This document shows, piece after piece, positions 1-9,103 of a DNA stretch of 64,000 bases. A model generated the notes under the pieces. The model made no database searches. It saw nothing but the letters and a program-made list of their open reading frames with translations, and was not told the origin of the DNA. A program made the position numbers and the translations under genes. Origin of the DNA: Spirosoma sp. SC4-14 (GTDB lineage Bacteria > Bacteroidota > Bacteroidia > Cytophagales > Spirosomataceae); NCBI RefSeq assembly GCF_037201965.1, contig NZ_CP147518.1, positions 7,619,001 through 7,683,000 of the forward strand, given 5' to 3'. Within the stretch, counting starts at the first letter, position 1. Each line of letters starts with the position of its first letter.

Positions 1-330
1 ATCTATGTGTTCCTATGCATTACACCCAACTACGGTTGAGGCATTTCAGGATAGTTGGCGCGGTTAGGGCATAGATAGCACCCTCTACCCAGACAAACAG
101 GGCAGCTAACCTGACGCTTTATCGGGCTTTGATTAAGTGAACGGTGCTCGGAAAAAACAGGTAGTGTGAGCCAACCGGTTAAATGATAAGCGGGAGAAGG
201 AGCTTAAAAAGCAGTATCCTCTCTTTTGGCCAATTAGGGGCTGAATTATTGATAGCGGCTTAATTATAATCTCGTCGACAATCTACGCCTATGAAACAGA
301 CCGGAGGAATAATAGACTAGTTAGGGTGAT
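1..330. other. Non-coding or decayed left edge
   Basis: No convincing open frame, RNA gene or repeat was found. Frame-by-frame reading shows frequent stops in every frame. Because it lies directly upstream of a sigma-factor remnant that lacks its N-terminal half, it may be decayed sigma-factor sequence, but no region 2 motif could be recovered in any frame, so this is only an inference. Confidence 0.4.
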
Positions 331-660
331 GCTCTGCTAATTGCCGCTTGGAATATCATCATTACTAAAGTAGAACAACAGCGGGTCGCCACAGTTCCTA
401 TTCAAAGCGCCAATACCAATATACCTCATCACCAAACTTCTCATCTGGAGCATCTACAGGCATCTGAGCAACAGAACTATATTAAAGAGGCTATTAATCG
501 ACACCCGCCAAGGGAAAGGCTAATGATTACGTTATATTACCTGGATGAAAAGTCAATCTGGGAGATTGAAGAAATTACCGGCTTATCGGAATCCAACATT
601 AAAATAAAATTATTCCGGGCCAGAAAAGTATTGGAAGAGCAGTTACGGTTTTTATTGTAA
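331..660 (+). pseudogene. ECF sigma factor remnant (sigma-70 region 4)
   Basis: The open frame runs from a stop at 328-330 to TAA at 658-660 and has no ATG near its beginning. The downstream part reads as a classical sigma-70 region 4 helix-turn-helix: PPRERLMITLYYLDEKSIWE followed by EIEEITGLSESNIKIKLFRA and RKVLEEQL. The piece AWNIIITKVEQQR near its start resembles the end of region 2, but the rest of region 2, which binds core polymerase and the -10 element, is missing. About 110 residues remain against about 170-190 for an intact ECF factor. A frameshift or deletion upstream is likely; a non-ATG start cannot be excluded. The next gene encodes a membrane protein that could have been its anti-sigma partner. 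Confidence 0.7.
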
Positions 661-695
661 CTGAATAACTTATCGTTTTAAACTGCCCATTTTCT

Positions 696-1193
696 ATGGA
701 GAACGAGAAAGAAGATCGTTTCCGAAGGCTGATCCAAAAAGCAGGACCCGACAAACCGGGCAATGACTTTACCAATGCCCTTATGAAACGAGTACAGGCT
801 GAGTCGGAACTGGATCTGGCCAACGAAGCATCCCTGATCCAGCTTTTCCAGGCGCATACCCTTATCGAAAAGCCATCGACTGCTTTCAATCGTCGGGTCA
901 TGAATCAGCTTGTGATTTCGCAATCCAAACCGTTGGCACCTATCATTCGCCCTCGTATATGGTATATGATGGTGGCAACCCTGGTATTGATCGTTCTTTT
1001 CTGTGTACTTCTTTTTCCTGTCAGTCCTCCTCAACCAACCTCATCGGGGCTGGATCGTTTTCTTTCTAGCGTGGAGAGAAGCCTCGAGGCCCTTCCGATT
1101 AGTTATCCCTTGACCCTTTTTGCTGTAAGTGTCCTGATGGTAGTAGATTATTTTCTAAGACCGAATCTAACTATAAAGTACCAGGGTGATTAA
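696..1193 (+). CDS. Small membrane protein, possible anti-sigma partner
   Basis: This 165-residue protein has no recognised family. Residues 1-85 are soluble and charged; hydrophobic segments at about 92-112 and 135-155 predict two membrane spans with a short loop between. The soluble part seems to hold a degenerate internal repeat: PGNDFTNALMKRV near residue 20 and PSTAFNRRVMNQL near residue 59. Short segments of this kind are common in Bacteroidota proteins encoded beside ECF sigma factors. It starts 35 bases after the sigma remnant on the same strand, so a role in anchoring or sensing for that factor is plausible but unproven. If the sigma factor is dead, this gene may be an orphan. Confidence 0.65.
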   Translation: MENEKEDRFRRLIQKAGPDKPGNDFTNALMKRVQAESELDLANEASLIQLFQAHTLIEKPSTAFNRRVMNQLVISQSKPLAPIIRPRIWYMMVATLVLIVLFCVLLFPVSPPQPTSSGLDRFLSSVERSLEALPISYPLTLFAVSVLMVVDYFLRPNLTIKYQGD

Positions 1194-1281
1194 GTTGGAT
1201 CAGTACTATTTTTTAGTCTAACACCGTTTTACGGCTAGATTCGGTCATTTTGTTTTCGGGCAAAATAGTATGGCATTCTTA

Positions 1282-1308
1282 TTGGAAGAATGGTTGTGTT
1301 TATACTTG
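1282..1308 (+). promoter_or_regulatory. Bacteroidota-type promoter
   Basis: TTGG at 1282-1285 and TATACTTG at 1301-1308 match the Bacteroidota -33 (TTTG/TTG) and -7 (TAnnTTTG) elements, one mismatch in the latter, with 19 bases start to start. The next gene begins at 1356. Confidence 0.4.
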
Positions 1309-1355
1309 CATTCTATTGAAAATGGTACGAGATTTGTAATCCGCTAAGGGATTTT

Positions 1356-1742
1356 ATGAAGCAACCGCGCATCATACAACGTCTTTCGAGCCTGCTGCTG
1401 GCTACGTTATTGCTATTTTCGGCAATGCAGGGCTATAGCAGTATGGCTAACCAACAGGCATTAGCGGCCAAAAAGGCAGTTGCCGAACAAAGCAAAGCAG
1501 GCAAAACACCCGATTCTCACACGTCGGATGCCCAACTGAGCGCGGCCCAGTTTGAAGCGGTCGTTACCCCGGCAATAACATTAGATGGAGGCAGCCAGAC
1601 TGCATTTCTGCTTCCAGTTCCAACGCTCGTGATTCTGTTGCTACTGAGTGTTCCTCTACTCAGGCATTTCACGCTTCCCCATTTTTATTTTTCCTACTTC
1701 AAATACGTTTTTGGGCATCATATTGCCACAAATGCGCCCTAA
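1356..1742 (+). CDS. Exported protein of unknown function
   Basis: The 128-residue product is not recognised. Residues 1-37 form a signal peptide: basic start MKQPRIIQR, a hydrophobic core rich in Leu, then an Ala-rich end. The middle (38-80) is polar with many Ala, Lys and Gln and looks disordered. A second hydrophobic stretch near 88-108 (VPTLVILLLLSVPLL) could be a membrane span, followed by an aromatic tail containing FYFSYFKYVFG. It is a single-gene unit with its own promoter and precedes secDF. The start is supported by the promoter and by the signal peptide beginning at this ATG. Confidence 0.6.
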   Translation: MKQPRIIQRLSSLLLATLLLFSAMQGYSSMANQQALAAKKAVAEQSKAGKTPDSHTSDAQLSAAQFEAVVTPAITLDGGSQTAFLLPVPTLVILLLLSVPLLRHFTLPHFYFSYFKYVFGHHIATNAP

Positions 1743-1758
1743 TTAGCCAGAATGTTGG

Positions 1759-1813
1759 ATAATGAACACTGGACGTTAGACCCACTAACGCAGTGTCTGT
1801 TGCCGTTCATTAT
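1759..1813. terminator. Imperfect hairpin upstream of secDF
   Basis: ATAATGAAC at 1759-1767 pairs with GTTCATTAT at 1805-1813. Inside it CACTG and CGTTAG pair with CTAACG and CAGTG across a 5-base loop, with a two-base bulge on the left. No T-run follows, so it may end or stabilise the preceding transcript rather than act as a classical intrinsic terminator. Confidence 0.45.
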
Positions 1814-1867
1814 TCAATTTAATTAAGAGTCTGGCGTCCAGAATTCAGTTTCCAAATTTTCTATCTA

Positions 1868-4800
1868 ATGCAAAATCGAACCGGAATACTCATTCTGACA
1901 GGAGTTCTTGCCGCTATCTGCATCTACTTTCTGTCATTTACGTTTGTCTCGCGAAGCATCAAAACCGATGCCGAGGCTTACGCAACCAATAAACAAGGAC
2001 AGGTAGACCTTGCCAAAAAGCAGCACTACCTCGATTCGCTCTGGAAAGAGCCCGTTTTTTTGGGTAGCACCTTACAGGAAGTCTCAGAGCGTGAGTTAGG
2101 TCTTGGTCTGGACTTACAGGGGGGTATGCACGTGGTGCTTGAAGTGTCGCCTGCCGACATTCTTCGTAGCCTTTCGGGCAACAACCGCGATCCGAAATTT
2201 AACGAAGCGCTCAAACAAGCTGCCGAAGACCAGAAAACAAGCAACACCAGCTTTGTTGACCTGTTTGCCAATAACTTCAAAAAACTGGCTCCCGATACCA
2301 AACTGGCGAGCATTTTTGCAACAAGCGCCAACCGCAGCAAAATCAACTTCCAGTCGTCGGATACAGAAGTTCGGAAACTGCTGAACGACGAGGTCAATGG
2401 AGCCTTCGGACGGGCTTTCCAGATCATTCAGGCTCGGGTTGATAAATTCGGGGTAGCTAACCCCAATATTCAGCGTCTGCCAGGTTCGGGGCGTATTCAG
2501 ATCGAACTGCCAGGTGTCGACAATCCAGAACGAGTGCGTCGTTTACTAACAGGAGCGGCAAAACTGGAGTTTACCGAAGTTTACCGCCTAAACGAACTAG
2601 CTCCCGCTATTGAAGGTATGGGCGCTTACCTGCTGCGCGAAGAAACAGCCCGTAAAGCAGCTCAAAAAACGACAGCAACCTCACCAACGGCCGGAACGGC
2701 CTCGAAAGGAAGCAGCCTTGAATCGCAGTTAGCACAGGGTGCAAAAAAAGATTCGACGGCCAAAAACGATACGGCTGCAGCAGCAGCTCAGGGTACAGCA
2801 TTAACCCAACTGTTTCTGCCAATTGGCCAGGATCAGCTCGGTGTTTATCTGAAAGATACTGCTCGTGCTAATGCCGTGCTGAACGCAGCAGAGGTACGCA
2901 GCCTGTTTCCGGCCGATGCCGTTCCGGCCTGGGATCGTAAGACCTTTAAAGCAACGGATGGCAAAGAGATTCTGCCACTCTATTTCCTGAAAAAACCAGG
3001 TGGACGTGCTCCGCTTGAGGGCGATGTAATTACGGATGCCACTAATGATTATGATGACCGTGGCCGTCCGGAAGTAACGATGAACATGAATGCCGAAGGT
3101 GCCCGTAAGTGGAAAAACCTGACAGCTGCCAACGTTGGTCGCCCAATCGCAATTCTGCTCGACAATCTGGTTTATACTGCCCCTAACGTACAAAACGAAA
3201 TTCCGAATGGCCGTTCTAGCATTTCAGGCAGCTTCACCGTAGAAGAGACCAAAGATATGGCTAACGTCCTGAAAGCCGGTAAGTTACCCGCGCCGACCAA
3301 CATTGTTGAAGAAAGCGTTGTTGGCGCTACACTGGGGTCTGAAGCGGTTAGTGCCGGTGTTATTTCGTCAGTAATTGGTATTCTGCTTGTCTTCGGTTTT
3401 GTTGTATTCTACTACAATCGTGCTGGACTTATTGCCGACGTTGCGCTGGTTGTCAACCTGTTCTTCCTGCTGGGTGTTATGGCCTCCCTTGGTGCAGTGC
3501 TCACCATGCCTGGTATTGCTGGTATTGTGCTATCGATTGGTATGGCGGTGGATGCCAACGTACTGATTTTTGAGCGAATCAAAGAAGAACTGGCACTGGG
3601 AAAAACCTTTAAGCAGGCCGTTAGTGATGGGTTCACAAACGCCATGTCGTCGATTATTGACTCAAACGTAACAACCTTCCTGACCGGTATTGTCCTGTTC
3701 ATTTTCGGAACGGGGCTGATCCTGGGTTTTGCCACAACGCTTATTATCGGTATTCTGACTTCGTTGTTTGCCGCTATCTTCATCACCCGCCTGCTGCTGG
3801 AATCGTATATTCGCAATGGTAAAACCCTGACCTTCTCGTCGTCGTGGGCCAAAAACCTGTTTAAAGATTCGAACTTCGATTTCGTATCGCGCCGGAAGCT
3901 GTACTACACCATTTCGTCGGTCATTATTGCTGCCGGTATTATTTCTGTCCTATTCAAAGGCTTTGGCCTTGGCGTCGACTTTAAAGGTGGACGGTCGTAT
4001 GTGATTCGATTTGAAAAAGCCGTCAGCACCGACGATGTACGCAACGCGCTCGAAGGCGTTCTGGGTGCTTCGCCCGAAGTAAAAACCTACGGCGGAACCG
4101 GTATTGGCGCTAATCAGGTAAAAGTAACAACACCTTATCTGGTAGACGACAATTCGGAAGGTGCTGACAAACGGGCCGAGGCCACCATCTACAAAGGATT
4201 AAGCAGCCTGAAAGGAAACCCTGCCAAAATCGAAAGTTCGCAGAAAGTTGGACCAACCATCGCTTACGATATCATGACGTCGGCACTTTGGTCGATCCTG
4301 CTGGCGGTAGCGGTCGTTTTCATCTATATCCTGATTCGGTTTAAACGGCTGGCCTTTGGATACGGCGCTGTGGTGGCCATGTTCCACGATGTACTTATCA
4401 TTCTGGCTATATTCTCGATTTTCAACGGTTTGCTACCCTTCTCACTCGATGTCGATCAGGCATTTGTAGGCGCTCTGCTAACGATTATGGGATATTCGAT
4501 GAACGATACTGTAGTTGTATTCGACCGCGTTCGGGAATACCTGAATGAAAACCGCGGCAAAAAAGAAAGCATTCCAACTATTATCAACAATGCTCTGAAT
4601 AGTACGCTGAGTCGTACGGCTGTTACTGGCTTCTCAACCATTCTGGTACTGTTGGTGCTCTTTATTTTCGGAGGAGAAACCATTCGTGGCTTCTCATTCG
4701 CGATGCTCATTGGCGTTATTGTTGGTACATACTCATCGTTGTTCGTTGCTACGCCTATTGTGGTAGATGCTCTGAGCCGCGATCAGGATAAAGAAGACGA

Positions 4801-4945
4801 CAAGCCGGTGATTGAGAAGAAAACTGGTTTTGACGCTGTACCGGCAGACTTTACGACGACTGCCCCTGCGGCTACGCCCGAAGAGTTCACCGCCAAGAAG
4901 GAGAAAAAAGAGAAAAAGCCATTGATTCGCCCTTCGCAATCGTAA
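1868..4945 (+). CDS. secDF: Protein translocase SecDF fusion
   Basis: The 1025-residue inner-membrane protein fuses SecD and SecF, as is usual in Bacteroidota. It uses the proton gradient to pull secreted proteins out of the SecYEG channel. A first span lies at about residues 5-26. The SecD signature GLGLDLQGGMHVVLEV is near residue 78, and the periplasmic P1 domain follows, interrupted at about 268-315 by an Ala/Thr/Lys-rich linker that is probably disordered. The SecD membrane block ends with SIGMAVDANVLIFERIKEEL near 560. SecF begins with VDFKGGRSYVIRF near 705, and its block contains MGYSMNDTVVVFDRVREYL near 873. The tail is a highly charged Lys/Glu segment. The gene is monocistronic and is followed at once by a long hairpin. 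Confidence 0.97.
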   Translation: MQNRTGILILTGVLAAICIYFLSFTFVSRSIKTDAEAYATNKQGQVDLAKKQHYLDSLWKEPVFLGSTLQEVSERELGLGLDLQGGMHVVLEVSPADILRSLSGNNRDPKFNEALKQAAEDQKTSNTSFVDLFANNFKKLAPDTKLASIFATSANRSKINFQSSDTEVRKLLNDEVNGAFGRAFQIIQARVDKFGVANPNIQRLPGSGRIQIELPGVDNPERVRRLLTGAAKLEFTEVYRLNELAPAIEGMGAYLLREETARKAAQKTTATSPTAGTASKGSSLESQLAQGAKKDSTAKNDTAAAAAQGTALTQLFLPIGQDQLGVYLKDTARANAVLNAAEVRSLFPADAVPAWDRKTFKATDGKEILPLYFLKKPGGRAPLEGDVITDATNDYDDRGRPEVTMNMNAEGARKWKNLTAANVGRPIAILLDNLVYTAPNVQNEIPNGRSSISGSFTVEETKDMANVLKAGKLPAPTNIVEESVVGATLGSEAVSAGVISSVIGILLVFGFVVFYYNRAGLIADVALVVNLFFLLGVMASLGAVLTMPGIAGIVLSIGMAVDANVLIFERIKEELALGKTFKQAVSDGFTNAMSSIIDSNVTTFLTGIVLFIFGTGLILGFATTLIIGILTSLFAAIFITRLLLESYIRNGKTLTFSSSWAKNLFKDSNFDFVSRRKLYYTISSVIIAAGIISVLFKGFGLGVDFKGGRSYVIRFEKAVSTDDVRNALEGVLGASPEVKTYGGTGIGANQVKVTTPYLVDDNSEGADKRAEATIYKGLSSLKGNPAKIESSQKVGPTIAYDIMTSALWSILLAVAVVFIYILIRFKRLAFGYGAVVAMFHDVLIILAIFSIFNGLLPFSLDVDQAFVGALLTIMGYSMNDTVVVFDRVREYLNENRGKKESIPTIINNALNSTLSRTAVTGFSTILVLLVLFIFGGETIRGFSFAMLIGVIVGTYSSLFVATPIVVDALSRDQDKEDDKPVIEKKTGFDAVPADFTTTAPAATPEEFTAKKEKKEKKPLIRPSQS

Positions 4946-4946
4946 G

Positions 4947-5035
4947 AAAATGAGTGAAAGAGCGAAAGAGTGAAAGAGCGAAAAATTTGCCTACTGGCTC
5001 TCGCTCTTTCACTCTTTCGCTCTTTCACTCATTTT
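4947..5035. terminator. 35-bp perfect hairpin with repetitive arms, secDF 3' end
   Basis: The left arm 4947-4981 and right arm 5001-5035 are exact reverse complements over 35 bases, with a 19-base loop, and a T-run closes the right arm. Each arm is made of the octamer GAAAGAGY repeated with small changes. It begins one base after the secDF stop codon, so it should terminate and protect the transcript. The small open frames crossing it are artefacts of the repeat. Confidence 0.85.
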
Positions 5036-5110
5036 TTTCGTATATTTCACGACGTTTTCACCTAAGAATCTTTTTCCAAAAGCCATTATCACCAAACTCT
5101 ATTTTCCTGC

Positions 5111-6610
5111 ATGGAAACCAAACTAAAACCAGTTGATACTAGCATCATGCGCAAAAAGCCGCTTTCGGCTTATGCGGCAGACATGCAAAAGAGTGAACTT
5201 AAGCGGGTTCTGACCCGATGGGGGCTAACATCATTAGGTATTGGAGCGGTCATCGGTGGCGGTATTTTCGTTCTGACGGGTATAGCCGCTCACGACTGGG
5301 CAGGTCCAGCCCTGGCACTCTCGTTTGTGCTGGCGGGTGTAGCCTGTACATTTGCCGCGCTCTGCTATGCCGAATTTGCTTCTATCTTACCCGTTGAAGG
5401 TTCGGCCTATGCCTATTCATACGGAACTGTTGGCGAAATTTTCGCCTGGTTCATTGGCTGGAACCTTATTCTGGAATACATGATGGGAGCCACAACCGTA
5501 GCCGTTAGCTGGTCGGGATACTTTGAGAAACTAATGCACCTGTTTCATATAAATCCTCCCGTCTGGTTACTAAACGATCCCATTACGGCGCAGGAAAAAG
5601 CGACGCAACTACGAGCAGCCGGTGAAGCAATTCCAGAATTTTCCTTTGCTATAAATTTACCCGCTTTCCTGATCGTATGGGTCGTAACATACATTCTGGT
5701 AAAAGGGATTAAGGAAGCGGCAAGTACCAACAACCTGATTGTAATAACCAAAGTAATAGCCGTTATTTTCGTTATTATTGCCGGCTCATTTTATGTAGAT
5801 CCAACCAACTGGACACCTTTTATTCCGCTGGAAACAATTGACGAAAAAGGCCAGCCTCACTTTGGTTTTAATGGCGTGGTGACGGCGGCCAGTATTGTCT
5901 TCTTCGCCTACATTGGTTTTGATGCAGTATCGACTCAGGCAGGCGAAGCAATCAATCCCCGAAAAGACGTCCCCTTCGCTATTATAGCTTCGTTAATTAT
6001 CTGTACGCTGTTATATATTCTGGTCTCACTGGTGTTAACAGGCATGGTTCCGTATGATAAACTTGACCTAAAAGCACCTGTTGCACAGGCATTTGCCGAT
6101 GTAGGGCTGACCTGGGCTGTTTACATCATTACAATTGCAGCTATTGCGGGGCTAACCTCAGTTATGCTGGTAATGATGCTTGGCCAAACACGGATCTTCC
6201 TGGGTATGGCCAAAGATGGCCTCCTGCCCAAAGGGCTGTTTGCTGCCATTCACCCAACGTTTAAAACCCCCTGGAAGAGTACGATTCTGGTTGGAGGAAT
6301 CGTATCGGTTGTTGCAGCATTGACCCCCATCGATAAGGTCTCTGAGTTGTGTAGCTCTGGCACATTGCTTGCCTTTGCCATGATTTGCGCTGCGGTATGG
6401 CTGCTGCGCGTTCGAGAGCCAAATCTGGAACGCCCTTACAAGACTCCGGCCTTGCCTGTTGTAGCAACAATGGGAATTCTGGCGAACCTATACCTGATGT
6501 GGAACCTCCGTGTCGATACCAAAATCGCGTTTCTGGTCTGGGGAACATTAGGCCTGATCGTGTACTTCCTGTATAGCCGCAAACACAGTAACCTGAACAA
6601 TCCGGAGTAA
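5111..6610 (+). CDS. APC-family amino acid permease
   Basis: This 499-residue integral membrane protein belongs to the amino acid-polyamine-organocation superfamily (cationic amino acid transporter type). The first transmembrane helix carries the substrate-binding signature GAVIGGGIFVLTG near residue 47, and about twelve hydrophobic segments follow. Conserved features include CYAEFASILPVEGSAYAYSY near 88 and FFAYIGFDAVSTQAGEAINP near 265, both typical of YhdG/CAT-like permeases. The substrate cannot be read from sequence; basic or branched amino acids are likely candidates. The cytoplasmic N-terminus contains a second Met at residue 13, so the start could lie 36 bases downstream. The gene is followed by a strong hairpin. 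Confidence 0.92.
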   Translation: METKLKPVDTSIMRKKPLSAYAADMQKSELKRVLTRWGLTSLGIGAVIGGGIFVLTGIAAHDWAGPALALSFVLAGVACTFAALCYAEFASILPVEGSAYAYSYGTVGEIFAWFIGWNLILEYMMGATTVAVSWSGYFEKLMHLFHINPPVWLLNDPITAQEKATQLRAAGEAIPEFSFAINLPAFLIVWVVTYILVKGIKEAASTNNLIVITKVIAVIFVIIAGSFYVDPTNWTPFIPLETIDEKGQPHFGFNGVVTAASIVFFAYIGFDAVSTQAGEAINPRKDVPFAIIASLIICTLLYILVSLVLTGMVPYDKLDLKAPVAQAFADVGLTWAVYIITIAAIAGLTSVMLVMMLGQTRIFLGMAKDGLLPKGLFAAIHPTFKTPWKSTILVGGIVSVVAALTPIDKVSELCSSGTLLAFAMICAAVWLLRVREPNLERPYKTPALPVVATMGILANLYLMWNLRVDTKIAFLVWGTLGLIVYFLYSRKHSNLNNPE

Positions 6611-6627
6611 GGTGACGACCAAAGTGT

Positions 6628-6680
6628 ATAAAGCCAACAGCCCGACACCATTAAATCTGGTGTCGGGCTGTTGGCTTTAT
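6628..6680. terminator. 23-bp perfect hairpin after the permease gene
   Basis: Arms 6628-6650 and 6658-6680 are exact reverse complements with a 7-base loop. The stem includes a GC-rich core (CAGCCCGACACC). There is no T-run after it. It lies 17 bases after the permease stop and about 50 bases before the next start on the same strand, so it probably separates the two transcripts. Confidence 0.8.
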
Positions 6681-6729
6681 GACTATAGAATACCGAAATT
6701 TTTAGGTCAATGAGTAGCTTTGCTACAAA

Positions 6730-7536
6730 ATGAGTCAACAAACATTAATTGGATATATATCTGCCATAGTGGTAGGTATTGTGATTGGATTGACGGGCGG
6801 AGGAGGATCGATTCTAACAGTACCTATTTTTGTATACCTCTTTAACATTCCAACCGTCCTTGCCACATCCTATTCCTTATTTGTAGTAGGAGCCACTTCG
6901 CTGATCGGTTCCCTTAATCATACTCTAAAAAAGCGTGTCGACTTCCCGGTAACGCTGACGTTTGCCCTGCCATCATTTATATCCGTTTTTTTAAGCCGCC
7001 GATTTCTGGTTCCGGCCCTACCCGACCCACTTTTTCAGCTCAACGGTTTCATTCTGCCCAAAAATAAGGCACTACTTTACTTTTTTGCCATTGTGATGAT
7101 TATGGCCGCCCGCGCCATGATTCGCAACGAACGACCCGAACAGGGAGAGGCTGCCGACGGACGCCCGCGCTACGCAGGACTGGCACTCGATGGATTCGCT
7201 GTTGGGCTGTTAACAGGAACTATTGGAGCCGGAGGAGGATTTCTGATTGTACCTATGCTGGTGCTTCTGGCAGGTCTGCCCATTCGTAGGGCTGTTGCTA
7301 CGTCGGTATTGATTATAGCCGTCAATTCGTTTGTTGGCTTTATGGGCGATATTCAGCATACAACACTCGACTGGAACTTTCTATTACCATTTACGGGCCT
7401 TTCAGTACTGGGAATTTTTATTGGTATGTATCTGGCGCACTATCTAGCCCCTGGTCAGCTAAAAAAGGGTTTTGGCTGGTTTGTATTAGCAGTAGCCTGC
7501 TACATCCTGGTGAACGAACTGCATCACCTGTTTTAG
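6730..7536 (+). CDS. TauE/SafE family sulfite or anion exporter
   Basis: The 268-residue membrane protein shows the two-repeat architecture of TauE/SafE permeases, which export sulfur-containing organic anions or sulfite. The first repeat starts with GLTGGGGSILTVP near residue 21 and the second with TGTIGAGGGFLIVPMLVLLA near 162, each followed by three or so hydrophobic segments. A polar loop rich in Glu and Arg (about 133-147) separates the halves. About eight membrane spans are visible. No sulfur-metabolism gene lies next to it, so the substrate is open. Confidence 0.9.
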   Translation: MSQQTLIGYISAIVVGIVIGLTGGGGSILTVPIFVYLFNIPTVLATSYSLFVVGATSLIGSLNHTLKKRVDFPVTLTFALPSFISVFLSRRFLVPALPDPLFQLNGFILPKNKALLYFFAIVMIMAARAMIRNERPEQGEAADGRPRYAGLALDGFAVGLLTGTIGAGGGFLIVPMLVLLAGLPIRRAVATSVLIIAVNSFVGFMGDIQHTTLDWNFLLPFTGLSVLGIFIGMYLAHYLAPGQLKKGFGWFVLAVACYILVNELHHLF

Positions 7537-7553
7537 GCCTTCTAACCAATCCA

Positions 7554-7913
7554 TTACCTGCCCGGATTATCATCAATCCCCAGTCGGGGCAATGCCGGAT
7601 TTAACACACGGGCAACTACTTTAATTCTGAAAACCCGCGTACCTGCAACATCAAAATCGCAACTATAAAAATCACGAAGCTTGATACCTCGGTATACAGC
7701 GGTATAGTTTACTCTGGGTGGCCAGTTTGCCAGAGCCAGTTCTGCCGTAATTGCATCAACAGCTTTCCGAAGGTTAGAAAAAAAAATAACGGTCGATTCG
7801 CGCTGACGAAGCACGTTCAACGATCCGACATGCTGAATTGTTACTTCATAGATCGTTCGACCCGTAGGTCGGATTCTGGACCCTTTCAGCTCGTTTTCAA
7901 TATCCTTATTCAT
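7554..7913 (-). CDS. Hypothetical protein, 119 residues
   Basis: No family was recognised. The protein is soluble, basic, with no signal peptide or membrane segment. It alternates short hydrophobic strands (YEVTIQHVG, STVIFFSN, RVFRIKVVARV) with one helical stretch (NLRKAVDAITAELALANWP), suggesting a small alpha/beta fold. It ends 18 bases from the converging exporter gene. No homopolymer or composition oddity separates it from its neighbours, and codon use looks native, which supports a real gene. Confidence 0.55.
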   Translation of the reverse strand: MNKDIENELKGSRIRPTGRTIYEVTIQHVGSLNVLRQRESTVIFFSNLRKAVDAITAELALANWPPRVNYTAVYRGIKLRDFYSCDFDVAGTRVFRIKVVARVLNPALPRLGIDDNPGR

Positions 7914-8053
7914 TTTTATTCATTTTCAGCAATATTTTGAAAAATAATCCCGCTATTTTTCAAAGCCTAAACTAAAAGCTCATCAAGACGGTTATAACAA
8001 TAACTAAGCCAGAAACAGCAGCTCGTCCAAAACGGTCGGGCTTTTTTATTGGC

Positions 8054-8096
8054 CACAAAAAAAGCGTCAGTTCTGTCGACCGACGCTTTTTTTGTG
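8054..8096. terminator. Bidirectional intrinsic terminator, pdhB side
   Basis: Perfect 15-bp stem: 8054-8068 (A-run then GCGTC) with 8082-8096 (GACGC then T-run). The A/T runs on either side let it work in both directions. It sits 27 bases after the pdhB stop on the minus strand. Confidence 0.85.
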
Positions 8097-8122
8097 CACT
8101 CAGCTAACATCCACGTCAGCGC

Positions 8123-9103
8123 TTATTTTTTATACATCACCGATTCAACAGCTTGCAGTGTTCGTTTCACACTTGGCAGAATCGCTTCAATGAGGGTCGG
8201 TGCATAGGGCAATGGCAAATCCATGCTATTTACCCGAATTACCGGAGCATCCAGATAATCGAAAGCATTGCGCTGGATGTTATAGGTTAGCTCCGACGAA
8301 ATAGCTGCCAGTGGCCAGGCTTCTTCTACAATGACGCACCGGTTGGTTTTTTTAACCGAATTAATAATTGTTGCATAGTCGATTGGGCGAACCGTACGCA
8401 GGTCGATTACCTCAGCCGAAACGCCATTCTTGGCCAGTTCGTCAGCCGCGGCCAACGCTACTTTCATAATTTTGCCGAACGATACAATCGTAACGTCATT
8501 TCCTTCGCGTACAACGTGAGCCTGGCCAATCGGGATCAGGTACTCTTCTTCGGGAACCTGACCTTTGTCGCCATACATCAATTCAGATTCCATAAAAATG
8601 ACCGGGTCATTGTCACGAATCGACGATTTCAGAAGTCCTTTGGCATCGTAGGGATTCGATGGCACAACAACTTTCAGGCCGGGTGTATTGGCAAACCAGT
8701 TTTCAAAGTTTTGCGAGTGCTGGCTCGATAGCATACCGGCATTACCGGTAGGGCCCCGAAACACAATCGGGCAGGAATATTGCCCGCCCGACATCGACAT
8801 AACTTTTGCCGCTGAGTTAATGACCTGATCAATCGCCACCAGCGAAAAGTTGAAGGTCATGAATTCAATAATTGGGCGCAAGCCGTTAATGGCCGAACCA
8901 ACTCCTATACCGGCGAAACCTAACTCGGCAATTGGCGTATCGACTACCCGTTCTGGCCCAAACTCATCCAGCATGCCCTGACTGACTTTGTAAGCACCGT
9001 TATACTCGGCAACTTCTTCGCCCATCAGATACACTTTTGGGTCCCGGCGCATTTCCTCCGACATGGCCTCCCGCAGGGCTTCGCGGAACTGTATTTCTCT
9101 CAT
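8123..9103 (-). CDS. pdhB: Pyruvate dehydrogenase E1 component, beta subunit
   Basis: The 326-residue protein is the beta subunit of the heterotetrameric 2-oxoacid dehydrogenase E1, which decarboxylates pyruvate with thiamin diphosphate and loads acetyl groups on lipoyl-E2. It has the full usual length. Markers are the N-terminal MREIQFREALREAMSEEM, the cofactor-region GEEVAEYNGAYKVSQGM near residue 28, and DTPIAELGFAGIGVGSA near 57. The C-terminal transketolase domain contains VEVIDLRTVRPID-like sequence (SAEVIDLRTVRPIDY near 224) and VEEAWP near 260. The E1 alpha gene is not adjacent, which is common in Bacteroidota. A branched-chain oxoacid enzyme is the main alternative, but the sequence fits PdhB best. 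Confidence 0.92.
   Translation of the reverse strand: MREIQFREALREAMSEEMRRDPKVYLMGEEVAEYNGAYKVSQGMLDEFGPERVVDTPIAELGFAGIGVGSAINGLRPIIEFMTFNFSLVAIDQVINSAAKVMSMSGGQYSCPIVFRGPTGNAGMLSSQHSQNFENWFANTPGLKVVVPSNPYDAKGLLKSSIRDNDPVIFMESELMYGDKGQVPEEEYLIPIGQAHVVREGNDVTIVSFGKIMKVALAAADELAKNGVSAEVIDLRTVRPIDYATIINSVKKTNRCVIVEEAWPLAAISSELTYNIQRNAFDYLDAPVIRVNSMDLPLPYAPTLIEAILPSVKRTLQAVESVMYKK

Noticed and set aside
4783..5136. Three short open frames over the secDF tail and the hairpin
   Set aside because: They arise because the octamer repeats have no stop codons in some frames; translations are low-complexity Lys/Glu/Ser/Phe and mirror each other on both strands.
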